Part shown: piece by piece, positions 16,139 through 24,218 of the stretch | Layout of the letters: the number at the start of each line of letters is the position of its first letter | Numbering within the stretch: the stretch's first letter is position 1 | Source of the DNA: JBGUVL01 sp964370395 | GTDB lineage: Bacteria; Bacillota_I; Bacilli_A; Erysipelotrichales; Erysipelotrichaceae | Length of the DNA stretch: 31,728 bases | Direction: 5' to 3' | Assembly: GCA_964370395.1 (NCBI GenBank) | Contig: CAYJIZ010000022.1 | Location: 1-31,728 of the forward strand | Position numbers and translations under genes: made by a program | Notes under the pieces: generated by a model | Database searches by the model: none | Seen by the model: the letters and a program-made list of their open reading frames with translations, nothing else | What the model was told of the DNA's origin: nothing

Positions 16139-17305
16139 ATGGAATGTTTGCGTTGTGGCAATACAGATAGTAAGTATTTTTTTCTTGATCGAGATGTGTA
16201 TTATTGTCGTAAGTGTATTTTGTTTGGACGTTTTGATGTAGGCGAAAAAGTGAAAAAGAAGAAATACAAAAAGAAGAAGCATAATTGTCGTTTTCATTTA
16301 GACTATGCGCTTACTCCTTATCAATTAAAAGCGATAAAACAGCTTAATGCCTACTTAGCGCGTAAACAAGATGTGTTAGTCTATGCAGCAACAGGTGCAG
16401 GGAAAACAGAAATTGTAATGGAATGCATTCAAAATTACTTGAATGAAGGAAAGAAGGTAGGCATTGCAATCAGTCGTAGACAAGTGGTGTTGGAAATCGC
16501 GAAGCGCATGCAAGAAGCATTTGTATCCTTAAAAGTAGTCGCTGTTTGTGAAGGACATACAAGGGTTGTTGATGGGGACTTGATTGTTTGCACCATGCAC
16601 CAATTGTATCGCTACCCACAATGCTTTGACTTGTTGATCATGGATGAGGTGGATGCCTTTCCTTATTTTCAGAATGCGCTGCTTGAGAAAATTGCGATGT
16701 ATTCATGCGTAGGCCAAAAAGTGTATTTAAGTGCGACACCAGATGATGTGATGAAACAAGAGATAAAACAAAAGCGACTGGCAGTAGTAGAGTTATTTGT
16801 GAGACCGCACTACCATCCATTGGTAGTTCCTAAGGTGAGGTGCTTGCCTAAATTATTACAGATCGTAGTTCTCTTTGTTTTTTTGAAGAAAAAACAACAG
16901 GAACAAAAACAAGTGCTCGTTTTTGTTCCTACGATTGTCATGAGTGAAGTGTTGAAAACGATTTTCCGTTTCGTATTTAAGGTGGAAGCTTTTTCTTCGA
17001 AAACGCTACACAAAGACAATATTCTTGATGCGTTTCGCAAGCAAGAGTTACAGTTTTTGTTTTGTACAACGGTGTTGGAGCGAGGAATCACAATCAAAGG
17101 GGTGGATGTTTGTGTGCTACAAGCAGATCATATCGTTTTTAGTGAAGCGAGTTTGATACAAATTTTGGGTCGGGTAGGAAGAAGTATGCAAATACCGAGT
17201 GGAGAAGCGTTATTGTTGTGTCAAAAGAGGAATCGATCCATTCGTGATTGCATTGCTAGTTTGCATAAAATGAACAAAAGTTTAAAAAATATTCAAAGAA
17301 TTTAA
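16139..17305 (+). CDS. comFA: Competence ATPase ComFA
   Basis: This 388-aa superfamily-2 helicase-like ATPase helps pull single-stranded DNA into the cell during natural transformation, at the inner membrane with ComEC and ComFC. An N-terminal four-cysteine zinc motif (C3, C6, C23, C26) is followed by a basic stretch KKKKYKKKK. Walker A is ATGAGKT with K89, Walker B is DEVD (169-172) in place of DEAD, and SATP and the C-terminal GRVGRS motif VI are present. I chose the ATG at 16139, not the one at 16103: the extra 12 codons coincide with a noncoding repeat also found before comFC, and starting here mirrors the ComFC layout. The ribosome site GTGGGTG is weak. It is slightly shorter than the usual 400-460 aa. 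Confidence 0.9.
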   Translation: MECLRCGNTDSKYFFLDRDVYYCRKCILFGRFDVGEKVKKKKYKKKKHNCRFHLDYALTPYQLKAIKQLNAYLARKQDVLVYAATGAGKTEIVMECIQNYLNEGKKVGIAISRRQVVLEIAKRMQEAFVSLKVVAVCEGHTRVVDGDLIVCTMHQLYRYPQCFDLLIMDEVDAFPYFQNALLEKIAMYSCVGQKVYLSATPDDVMKQEIKQKRLAVVELFVRPHYHPLVVPKVRCLPKLLQIVVLFVFLKKKQQEQKQVLVFVPTIVMSEVLKTIFRFVFKVEAFSSKTLHKDNILDAFRKQELQFLFCTTVLERGITIKGVDVCVLQADHIVFSEASLIQILGRVGRSMQIPSGEALLLCQKRNRSIRDCIASLHKMNKSLKNIQRI

Positions 17306-17326
17306 AATTATCGCATATATATTAGT
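17304..17326 (+). repeat. comF leader repeat, copy 2 (before comFC)
   Basis: Identical over 23 bp to 16106-16128. It begins inside the comFA stop codon (TAA, 17303-17305) and ends 10 nt before the comFC ATG. The following bases form AGGAGGG, a much better ribosome site than at comFA. Confidence 0.8.
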
Positions 17327-17336
17327 AGGAGGGATT

Positions 17337-17960
17337 ATGAAACATTGTGTCATATGTTTTGATGATGTGTATGAAAAAACTTCATTTATCGATTATTTTC
17401 AAAAAGAAGATAGCATTTGTGGTAAATGCGCTGCTCACTTTGTTGTGTGTCATCACAAGTTGAAGGTGAGTGGTGTTACGCTCGATGCGTGTTATGTATA
17501 CAATGACTTTTTGGAATCGTTGTTTTTTCAGTTGAAGGAAGGAAGAGATGTGGCTTTGAAAGCTGTTTTTTTGCGTCATATGAAAAAGCGGATTGAAAAA
17601 CAATATAAGGATTACACGCTTGTTTATATGCCTTCCTCAAAACAAAAGAACCAAGAACGGGGATTCTTTGCGCTAGCGTTATTGTATGAAGAAATTAATT
17701 TGCCTAAAGTAGAACTGTTTGAGAAGACGCGTGATGTGAAACAATCAAAGCAGTCGCTAAGCAAGCGTAAATTGATTTCAAATAGCATTCGCTTGCTTCA
17801 AGGGGTGGAAATCGTGCAAAGTAAATTGTTGTTGGTTGATGATGTTTGCACCAGTGGTAGCACTTTGAAAAGTGCGCTGTCTTTATTGAAGTCACATCCA
17901 TATCAAGTGGTAGCGCTGGTGATTGGTGTGCATCCTCATTTTATCGAAACAATGGAGTAG
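17337..17960 (+). CDS. comFC: Competence protein ComFC
   Basis: This 207-aa phosphoribosyltransferase-fold protein is required for DNA uptake and works with ComFA. The N-terminal zinc ribbon uses C4, C7, C28 and C31. The C-terminal half carries the PRPP-binding signature LLVDDVCTSGSTL (about residues 163-175), with the paired acidic residues D-D retained. The upstream segment MPSSKQKNQERGFF is the usual ComF family block. The strong AGGAGGG site and ATG at 17337 fit. It is the second gene after comFA with a 31-nt gap that contains the repeat, so it can be made from the comFA transcript, its own element, or both. Confidence 0.92.
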   Translation: MKHCVICFDDVYEKTSFIDYFQKEDSICGKCAAHFVVCHHKLKVSGVTLDACYVYNDFLESLFFQLKEGRDVALKAVFLRHMKKRIEKQYKDYTLVYMPSSKQKNQERGFFALALLYEEINLPKVELFEKTRDVKQSKQSLSKRKLISNSIRLLQGVEIVQSKLLLVDDVCTSGSTLKSALSLLKSHPYQVVALVIGVHPHFIETME

Positions 17961-17993
17961 TCGCTTCGCTTATATTACAAGGAGGAAATCGTA

Positions 17994-18200
17994 ATGGAAG
18001 GTAAAGTAAAATGGTTTAAACAAGACAAGGGGTATGGGTTTATCGTGGATGAAAAGAATCGTGATATTTTTGTGCATTATTCCCATATTAATAAGGTAGG
18101 ATTTAAGACGTTAAACGAAGATGATATGGTTACTTTTGAGGTGGTAGAAGACGCGAAAGGATTGCAAGCTCGCAACGTAAAAGTGGTCGAAATTTTTTAA
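17994..18200 (+). CDS. Cold-shock protein, copy 1
   Basis: This 68-aa single-domain nucleic-acid chaperone is a five-strand OB fold that binds single-stranded RNA or DNA. RNP1 is KGYGFIV and RNP2 is DIFVHYS; the surface Trp in KVKWF is kept. It begins 33 nt after comFC with a strong AAGGAGG site and may be co-transcribed with it. The gap holds TCGCTTATATTA (17966-17977), similar to the comF repeat core. It differs from the next gene at about half of its positions, so the pair is an old duplication. Confidence 0.92.
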   Translation: MEGKVKWFKQDKGYGFIVDEKNRDIFVHYSHINKVGFKTLNEDDMVTFEVVEDAKGLQARNVKVVEIF

Positions 18201-18209
18201 CAAAAACTT

Positions 18210-18241
18210 CACAATTTCCAATAATTGTGTGATTGTTTTTT
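18210..18241 (+). terminator. Weak terminator after the first cold-shock gene
   Basis: CACAATT (18210-18216) pairs with AATTGTG (18223-18229). The T6 run starts 7 nt after the stem, so termination is likely partial. The T-rich stretch also forms the -35 region of the next promoter. Confidence 0.4.
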
Positions 18242-18261
18242 ACAAAACTGTCATTTATAAT
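18233..18261 (+). promoter_or_regulatory. Promoter of the second cold-shock gene
   Basis: TTGTTT (18233-18238), a 17-bp spacer and TATAAT (18256-18261). It leaves a leader of roughly 45 nt before the ATG at 18312. Confidence 0.7.
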
Positions 18262-18311
18262 GAAAGCATGTAGTAGAGGTATTGCATAGAAAGGTATAGG
18301 TCTAGAGGTTC

Positions 18312-18512
18312 ATGCAAGGAAAAGTAAAAATGTTCAATCCAGAAAAAGGGTTCGGATTCATTACTTTGGAAGACGGAAAAGATGTTTTCTTCCATTATTC
18401 TCAATTAGTAATGGAAGGTTATAAAACAGTGGATGCAGACAAAGTTGTGGAATTCGACTTGGTTGAAACAGATCGTGGATTGCAAGCACAAAATATAAGT
18501 CTTGCCCAATAA
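18312..18512 (+). CDS. Cold-shock protein, copy 2
   Basis: This 66-aa OB-fold cold-shock protein has RNP1 KGFGFIT and RNP2 DVFFHYS. The usual surface Trp before the first RNP motif is Met here (KVKMF, residue 8), which removes one stacking residue used for nucleic-acid binding in B. subtilis CspB; a specialised or weaker binder is possible. The ribosome site is a modest AGAGG. It has its own promoter and terminator. Confidence 0.92.
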   Translation: MQGKVKMFNPEKGFGFITLEDGKDVFFHYSQLVMEGYKTVDADKVVEFDLVETDRGLQAQNISLAQ

Positions 18513-18516
18513 TCCT

Positions 18517-18546
18517 AAAAGTGAGTGTTTACTCACTTTTTCTTTT
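18517..18546 (+). terminator. Terminator after the second cold-shock gene
   Basis: AAAAGTGAGT (18517-18526) pairs perfectly with ACTCACTTTT (18531-18540) around GTTT, followed by TCTTTT. The tail merges into the secA -35 region. Confidence 0.88.
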
Positions 18547-18572
18547 GCTAATTTGCTAAGTTGCGTTATAAT
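18545..18572 (+). promoter_or_regulatory. secA promoter
   Basis: TTGCTA (18545-18550), a 16-bp spacer and TATAAT (18567-18572), 36 bp before the secA ATG. Confidence 0.6.
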
Positions 18573-18607
18573 AATAGGGATTGAAGTTTTCAAGATGGAG
18601 GATAACT

Positions 18608-20953
18608 ATGGCTGGATTTTTAAGTAAGCTTTTTAGCGGTGATGGAAAACGTATGTCTCACTTCGAAAGTGTTGCGGATAAGGTAGATGCATTAAGTGCT
18701 ACAATTGCAGCATTAAGCGATGATGAGTTAAAAAATAAAACAGTAGAATTTAAGGAAAGAGTTGCGAATGGAGAGACGCTTGATGACTTGATGGTCGAAG
18801 CGTTTGCCGTATCTAGAGAAGCAGCGAAACGTGTTATTGGTGAGTATCCTTATAAAGTGCAAATTATGGGTGCTGCTGTGATGCAAGGTGGAGACATTGC
18901 CGAGATGAAGACAGGGGAAGGGAAAACCCTTACTTCAACAATGGCAGTGTATTTAAATGCGCTTTCTGGATTAGGAGTGCATGTTGTTACGGTAAATGAA
19001 TACTTGGCTGCGCGTGATGCGGAGTGGATGGGACAAATTTATACGTTTTTAGGATTGAGTGTAGGGATAAACAAAAGAGCCTTAACACCATCAGAAAAAA
19101 GAGAAGCGTATGCTTGTGATATTTTATATACAACAAACTCTGAATTAGGGTTTGATTACTTACGTGATAACATGGTCGTGAAAATGAGTGATCGTGTTAT
19201 GCGTGGATTAAATACGGCGATTGTCGATGAGGTCGATTCTATTTTAGTCGATGAATCAAGAACGCCATTGATTATTTCTGGGGGAACAAAGAAAACAGCG
19301 AACCTTTACCAAACAGCGGATCGCTTTGCGAAAGGGTTGAAACCAGAAGATTATGAAGTAGATGAAAAAACAAGACAAATTCGTTTGACTGAACATGGGG
19401 TGACTCGTGCAGAGAAATCATTCAAAGTGAAAAACTTATTTGATGTTGATCATACACAATTGGTGCACCATATTAATATGGCACTACGCGCAAACTATAT
19501 TATGATGCGTGATGTGGAATATGTTGTAGCGGATGATGAAATTGTTATCGTTGACCAATTTACAGGTCGTTTGATGAAGGGTAGAGCTTATTCAGATGGG
19601 TTACACCAAGCGATTGAAGCAAAAGAAGATGTGAAGATTAATGAAGAAACAAGTACATTAGCAACAATCACATACCAAAACTTTTTCCGTTTGTACAATA
19701 AATTAGCGGGGATGACAGGGACTGCCAAAACAGAGGAAGAGGAATTCTTGGAAATCTACAACATGCGTGTTGTGGAAATTCCTACAAACCGTCCTGTGGC
19801 ACGTCAAGATTTTGCGGATTGTATTTTTGCGAAACCAGAAGATAAATTTAATGCATTAGTGGATGAAGTAAAAGAATTGCATGAAAAAGGACAACCAGTA
19901 TTGGTTGGTACAATTTCTGTAGAAGTTTCAGAATTGATTTCACAAATGTTGAAAAAAGCACGTATTAAACACGAAGTGTTAAATGCGAAAAACCATGAAC
20001 GTGAAGCGGATATCATTAAAAAGGCTGGACAAGTTGGAGCAGTAACCATCGCAACCAACATGGCAGGTCGTGGTACCGATATTAAATTAAGCGACGAATC
20101 TAGGGCATTAGGAGGACTTGCTGTATTAGGTAGTGAACGTCATGAATCAAGACGTATTGATAACCAGTTGCGTGGACGTAGTGGACGTCAAGGGGACCCA
20201 GGGTTCTCTCGTTTCTATGTTTCATTACGCGATACTTTAATGGTACGTTTTGGTAAAGAAGGATTATTGGACAGTGCATTCTCTGCTTTAGAAGGACAAC
20301 CGATTGAATCAAAAATGGTTTCCAAAGCAATTGGTAATGCGCAACGTCGTGTTGAGGGACAAAACTTCGATATTCGTAAACAATTATTGGATTACGATGA
20401 TGTGTTACGTCAACAACGTGAAATTATGTATAACATGCGTAACTTTGTTTTAGAAAATGAAGATGTGCATGAAATTGTAAAAGAAATGTTTGAAAAAGTA
20501 TGTTCAAGTGTTGTAGATGCAAGCGTAAGCAAAGACGTTCGCGGGGAAGAAATCGATACGAAAGCACTTGAGAAGAGTTTAGAAATGATGGGATTCGAAG
20601 AGGGTGCTATCGATTCTACACAATTTGAAGGAAAAACAATTGATGAGATGAAAGAAGTGAGTTTTGCATTAGCTTGGGAAGCGTTTGATTCTAAGTTAGT
20701 TGACATTCGTGATCAGTTTGCATCATTTGAGCGTAATGTTGTATTACGTACGATTGATCGTAACTGGGTAGAACATATCGATACGATGTCAAAATTAAGA
20801 GATGGTATTCATTTACGTAGTTATGCACAAGGAAATCCATTACAACAATACGTTAGTGAAGGATATGACTTGTTTGAACAAATGATGCAATCGATCTCTC
20901 GTGAAATTGTGTTCTTTGCATTGAAAATAAAAATTGAAAAGAAGGAAGCATAA
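18608..20953 (+). CDS. secA: Preprotein translocase ATPase SecA
   Basis: This 781-aa motor drives secretory proteins through SecYEG. Walker A is TGEGKT (102-107, K106), Walker B is VDEVDSILVDE, and NMAGRGTDIKL, LRGRSGRQGDPG and the C-terminal helical wing and scaffold are all present. I chose the ATG at 18608 (GGAGG 8 nt upstream, MAGFLSKLFSGDGKR start) over 18581, which lies ahead of the ribosome site. The protein ends KIKIEKKEA right after the helical scaffold and lacks the usual C-terminal linker with the Cys-Cys-His zinc tail of B. subtilis (841 aa) or E. coli SecA (901 aa). prfB starts 3 nt after its stop, as in many Bacillota. Confidence 0.97.
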   Translation: MAGFLSKLFSGDGKRMSHFESVADKVDALSATIAALSDDELKNKTVEFKERVANGETLDDLMVEAFAVSREAAKRVIGEYPYKVQIMGAAVMQGGDIAEMKTGEGKTLTSTMAVYLNALSGLGVHVVTVNEYLAARDAEWMGQIYTFLGLSVGINKRALTPSEKREAYACDILYTTNSELGFDYLRDNMVVKMSDRVMRGLNTAIVDEVDSILVDESRTPLIISGGTKKTANLYQTADRFAKGLKPEDYEVDEKTRQIRLTEHGVTRAEKSFKVKNLFDVDHTQLVHHINMALRANYIMMRDVEYVVADDEIVIVDQFTGRLMKGRAYSDGLHQAIEAKEDVKINEETSTLATITYQNFFRLYNKLAGMTGTAKTEEEEFLEIYNMRVVEIPTNRPVARQDFADCIFAKPEDKFNALVDEVKELHEKGQPVLVGTISVEVSELISQMLKKARIKHEVLNAKNHEREADIIKKAGQVGAVTIATNMAGRGTDIKLSDESRALGGLAVLGSERHESRRIDNQLRGRSGRQGDPGFSRFYVSLRDTLMVRFGKEGLLDSAFSALEGQPIESKMVSKAIGNAQRRVEGQNFDIRKQLLDYDDVLRQQREIMYNMRNFVLENEDVHEIVKEMFEKVCSSVVDASVSKDVRGEEIDTKALEKSLEMMGFEEGAIDSTQFEGKTIDEMKEVSFALAWEAFDSKLVDIRDQFASFERNVVLRTIDRNWVEHIDTMSKLRDGIHLRSYAQGNPLQQYVSEGYDLFEQMMQSISREIVFFALKIKIEKKEA

Positions 20954-20956
20954 TTC

Positions 20957-22058
20957 ATGGAATTGTATGAAATAAAAACGAACATTGATAGTCACCAAGC
21001 CAAACTAATAGAGCTTGGTGACTCTCTTTGATTTAGAAAGTAAAGAAGCGAGAATTCGCGAATTAGAAGCGAAACAAGTAGAAGAGGGGTTTTGGAATGA
21101 CCAAGCGAAGGCACAAGTGTACATTCGAGAGTGCAATGCGCTAAAGCGAAGTATTGAAACATACCATAACCTAAAGCAACAATTGCAGTCTTTGTTTGAG
21201 ATGCATGATATCTTAAAAGCAGAAGAGGATTTGGAATTGTTTATGCTGTTTGAAGAAGAGTATGTAGCATTTGTTTCGTTGTTTGAAGATTTTGAAGTTG
21301 ACACTTTGTTGTCGCATGAATACGATCGCTTCAATGCAGTGTTAGAATTGCATCCAGGAGCGGGAGGAACTGAGAGTTGTGATTGGGCCGAAATGCTGTA
21401 TCGCATGTATTCTCGTTATGCCTCAAAAAAAGGATTTAAAGTAAGTGTACTTGATTATCTTGCGGGGGAAGAAGCAGGAATCAAATCGATTACTCTACTA
21501 GTGGAAGGGGAAAGTGCTTACGGTTATTTAAAGGCGGAAAAAGGAGTGCATCGTTTGGTGCGTATCTCGCCTTTTGATTCTTCTGGAAGAAGACATACAT
21601 CATTTGCTTCACTTGATGTCATGCCACAATTCAATGAATCAGTAGCCATTGAACTTGATGAAAAGGACATTGAAATCGAAACGATGCGCTCAAGTGGTGC
21701 AGGGGGGCAACATGTCAATAAGACTGACTCGGCAGTGCGTGTTACCCATCGACCAAGTGGGATTAGTGTAAAATGCCAAAATGGTAGAAGTCAACATGAC
21801 AACAAAGACCAAGCAATGTTACTTTTGAAATCTAAGTTATACCAATTAGAAATTGAAGAGCAAATGAAAAAAGTAGCAGCGATCAAAGGAGAACAAAAGT
21901 TAATTGAATGGGGTTCTCAAATTCGCTCTTATGTTTTTCATCCTTATAGTATGGTAAAAGACCATCGTACCAATTATGAAACAACGAATATTCAAGGTGT
22001 GATGGATGGCGATATTGATGCCTTTATTTTTGCTTATTTGAAAGCGCAGGTGAAGTAG
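20957..22058 (+). CDS. prfB: Peptide chain release factor 2, with programmed +1 frameshift
   Basis: RF2 releases finished proteins at UGA and UAA. It is encoded in two frames: 20957-21028 (24 codons, ending in CTT before TGA 21029-21031), then +1 shifted from 21030 to 22058, giving 366 aa, the normal RF2 length. Joining the frames gives ELGDSL-DLESKEARI, matching the expected Leu-Asp junction. The stop-codon recognition motif SPF lies in RLVRISPFDSSG, and the catalytic GGQ in SSGAGGQHVNK. Low RF2 slows termination at the internal UGA and permits the shift, a known autoregulatory loop. The AAGGAAG ribosome site lies in the secA 3' end, and the next gene starts 1 nt after the stop. Confidence 0.96.
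20991..21031 (+). promoter_or_regulatory. prfB recoding site with upstream inverted repeat
   Basis: CTT TGA (21026-21031) is the slip and stop pair. GGTGAC (21017-21022) sits where E. coli has its AGGGGG stimulator and can pair with the 16S anti-Shine-Dalgarno. GTCACCAAGC (20991-21000) is an exact reverse complement of GCTTGGTGAC (21013-21022), so the stimulator forms the 3' arm of a 10-bp stem with a 12-nt loop. Confidence 0.85.
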
Positions 22059-22059
22059 T

Positions 22060-22917
22060 ATGCAATTGAAACGAAATGCGAAAGATGTTGCGATTGTCGT
22101 ATTAGGAAACCTTGTTTTAGCGGCAGGGGTAGCCTTTTTTATTGTACCTAATAACATTTTAACAGGTGGTGTTGCAGGAGTAGCGGTGGCACTAGCGCCT
22201 GTCTTAAATGTATCAATTACGATGATTATCAATACTTTGACAGTGTTCTTGTTTTTAATCGGAATGCTTATCTTAGGAAAGAATTTTGCGATTAAGACAT
22301 TACTGTCAACGATTTTATACCCGACTTTCTTGTCGCTGTTTACTTCGATTTCGCATCAAGTAAATGTGACGGACGATCCAATTTTGGCTTCTATTTATGG
22401 AGGTATCTTAATTGGTGCAGGAGTTGGTTTGGTATTTCGTACAGGAGCGAGTACAGGAGGAATGGATATTCCGCCTTTGATTTTAAATAAGTTTACCCAC
22501 ATATCATTAAGTAAGTTAATTTTAATTGTGGATGGCTTAACGGTAATGTTGGGACTAAGTATTTATGGGATTGAACCAGCCTTGGTTGGATTAATTTCGG
22601 TATGGACTTGTAGTTACATGGTACATAAGATGATGATCTTAGGTTTGGCAGAAGCGAAATCATTAATGATTATCTCTGAGAAGTACGAAACGATATTGCA
22701 TGAAATCACAACGCAATTGGATCGCGGAACAACTTTAATTAAGGCGCAAGGTGGATTCTCTAGAGAAGACAAACCAATTTTGATGGTTGTTATCTTGAAT
22801 AAACAGTTCCCACTTGTGAATCGAATTATCGCATCGATAGATCCAGGTGCATTTGTTGTTGTACACGATGTGAATGAAGTGCAAGGTGAAGGATTTACTT
22901 ATCACGAATACGAGTAG
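22060..22917 (+). CDS. YitT/YvjA-type membrane protein (DUF2179)
   Basis: This 285-aa integral membrane protein has about five to six hydrophobic helices in residues 10-205, with glycine-rich loops (NNILTGGVAGVA; FRTGASTGGMDI) characteristic of the YitT family. A C-terminal soluble DUF2179 domain follows (about 215-283; SLMIISEKYETI, GTTLIKAQGG). The biochemical function of the family is not established. It begins 1 nt after the prfB stop with an AGGTGA site in the prfB 3' end, so it is translationally coupled; yvjA-like genes near prfB are seen in other Bacillota. The FemAB gene follows after 17 nt. Confidence 0.85.
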   Translation: MQLKRNAKDVAIVVLGNLVLAAGVAFFIVPNNILTGGVAGVAVALAPVLNVSITMIINTLTVFLFLIGMLILGKNFAIKTLLSTILYPTFLSLFTSISHQVNVTDDPILASIYGGILIGAGVGLVFRTGASTGGMDIPPLILNKFTHISLSKLILIVDGLTVMLGLSIYGIEPALVGLISVWTCSYMVHKMMILGLAEAKSLMIISEKYETILHEITTQLDRGTTLIKAQGGFSREDKPILMVVILNKQFPLVNRIIASIDPGAFVVVHDVNEVQGEGFTYHEYE

Positions 22918-22934
22918 AGAAAAGGAGTACGCTG

Positions 22935-24188
22935 ATGGAATTGAAAGAAATAAGCAAAGCACAATTTGATACGTTTTGTCTTAGTTATCCACGCAAAAAC
23001 TTTTGGCAAACTTCGACGATGAGTGAGTTTCGCGAAACAAATGGAAACAAAGCTTACTATGTAGGAGTGTTAGAAGAAGGTGTGATTGTTGCGGCAACAA
23101 CACTTATCGCTATGCCACTTCGTTTTGGCTATTACGCTTTTGATGCTGCGCGTGGTTTATGTGTCGATTATACAAATACGACTTTATTGGCTTTCTTTTT
23201 GTCACAACTAGAACAATTTGTACGCAAACACAAAGGATTGTATTTTCGTTTTGATCCTTATTATCCAGTTGTACAACGCGATATCGATGGAGCGATAGTA
23301 AGCGATGGCTTTGATCATCGAAATATCGTTGATTACATTGTGTCACTTGGTTACAAACATGGTGGATACAGTGTTGGTACGCCAAGTGATAGTGAACCAA
23401 GATGGACATTTGTTTTGGATTTAGAAAACAAGAGCGAAGAAGACATTTTAAAAGAGATGGCGCAAAAGACGCGTAACCAAGTGCATACCACAAAACGTAA
23501 AGCGATTCATGTGCGTGATTTGGAGCTTGATGAAATGTCAATTTTCACAGATATGATGAAACACACTGCGCAACGTCGTCACTTTACAAGTCGCGATGAA
23601 GCGTTCTATTATAACCAATACAAGCATTTGTCTAAGTTTATGAGTGTAAAAGTTGCACAGATGCATGTGGATGAATATTTAAAAAACATGGAAGAGTTTG
23701 CGCAAGAAACACAAGTACAAATTAAAAATGACCAATTGATTTTAGAAGAGAAACCAAATCATAAAAAGGTGCAAAAGCACTTAAAGATGTTGATGGAAGA
23801 ATACGAAGCCAATGCGAAACGCATGGTAGCGGTAAAAGAATTACAGGAACAGTATGGTAATGTGATTTCGATGGCGACATCTTTCTTTGTCACATACGGG
23901 GATGAGATATTTTACTTGTTTAGTGCAGCGTATGATAAGTTCTTATCGTATAATCCATCCGTAGCACTACAATGGCATATGATCTGTTATGGGTTAGAAC
24001 ACCAATACAAACGTTATAATTTTTATGGAATTTCTGGAAACTTCGATAAAAACGATGAAGAGTATGGTGTGTACCAATTCAAACGCGGATTCAATGGTTA
24101 TGTGGAAGAATTGATGGGAACATTTGAAAAACCAGTGAGTTGGTTTTATCCAGTTTACCAAATGATTAAAAAAGTAATCGGACGTTAA
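22935..24188 (+). CDS. FemAB/MurM-type peptidoglycan interpeptide ligase
   Basis: This 417-aa tRNA-dependent aminoacyltransferase adds amino acids to the lipid-linked peptidoglycan precursor, building the cross-bridge. The two GNAT-like halves are recognisable: FWQTSTMSEF at the N-terminus and YNFYGISGNF ... VYQFKRGFNG near the C-terminus, the standard FemX family block. They are separated by a charged helical stretch (about 245-300, KNDQLILEEKPNHKKVQKHL) that corresponds to the coiled-coil arm of FemA. Which amino acid it adds cannot be told. Its place just before ftsEX and an M23 peptidase suggests a wall-synthesis neighbourhood. It ends the secA-prfB-yitT run and has its own terminator. 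Confidence 0.88.
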   Translation: MELKEISKAQFDTFCLSYPRKNFWQTSTMSEFRETNGNKAYYVGVLEEGVIVAATTLIAMPLRFGYYAFDAARGLCVDYTNTTLLAFFLSQLEQFVRKHKGLYFRFDPYYPVVQRDIDGAIVSDGFDHRNIVDYIVSLGYKHGGYSVGTPSDSEPRWTFVLDLENKSEEDILKEMAQKTRNQVHTTKRKAIHVRDLELDEMSIFTDMMKHTAQRRHFTSRDEAFYYNQYKHLSKFMSVKVAQMHVDEYLKNMEEFAQETQVQIKNDQLILEEKPNHKKVQKHLKMLMEEYEANAKRMVAVKELQEQYGNVISMATSFFVTYGDEIFYLFSAAYDKFLSYNPSVALQWHMICYGLEHQYKRYNFYGISGNFDKNDEEYGVYQFKRGFNGYVEELMGTFEKPVSWFYPVYQMIKKVIGR

Positions 24189-24218
24189 ACAAATTGCCTT
24201 TGGGCAGTTTGTTTTTTT
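24187..24218 (+). terminator. Terminator after the FemAB gene
   Basis: AAACAAATTGCC (24187-24198) pairs with GGCAGTTTGTTT (24203-24214), with one wobble and a TTTG loop, followed by T's to 24218. Confidence 0.9.
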
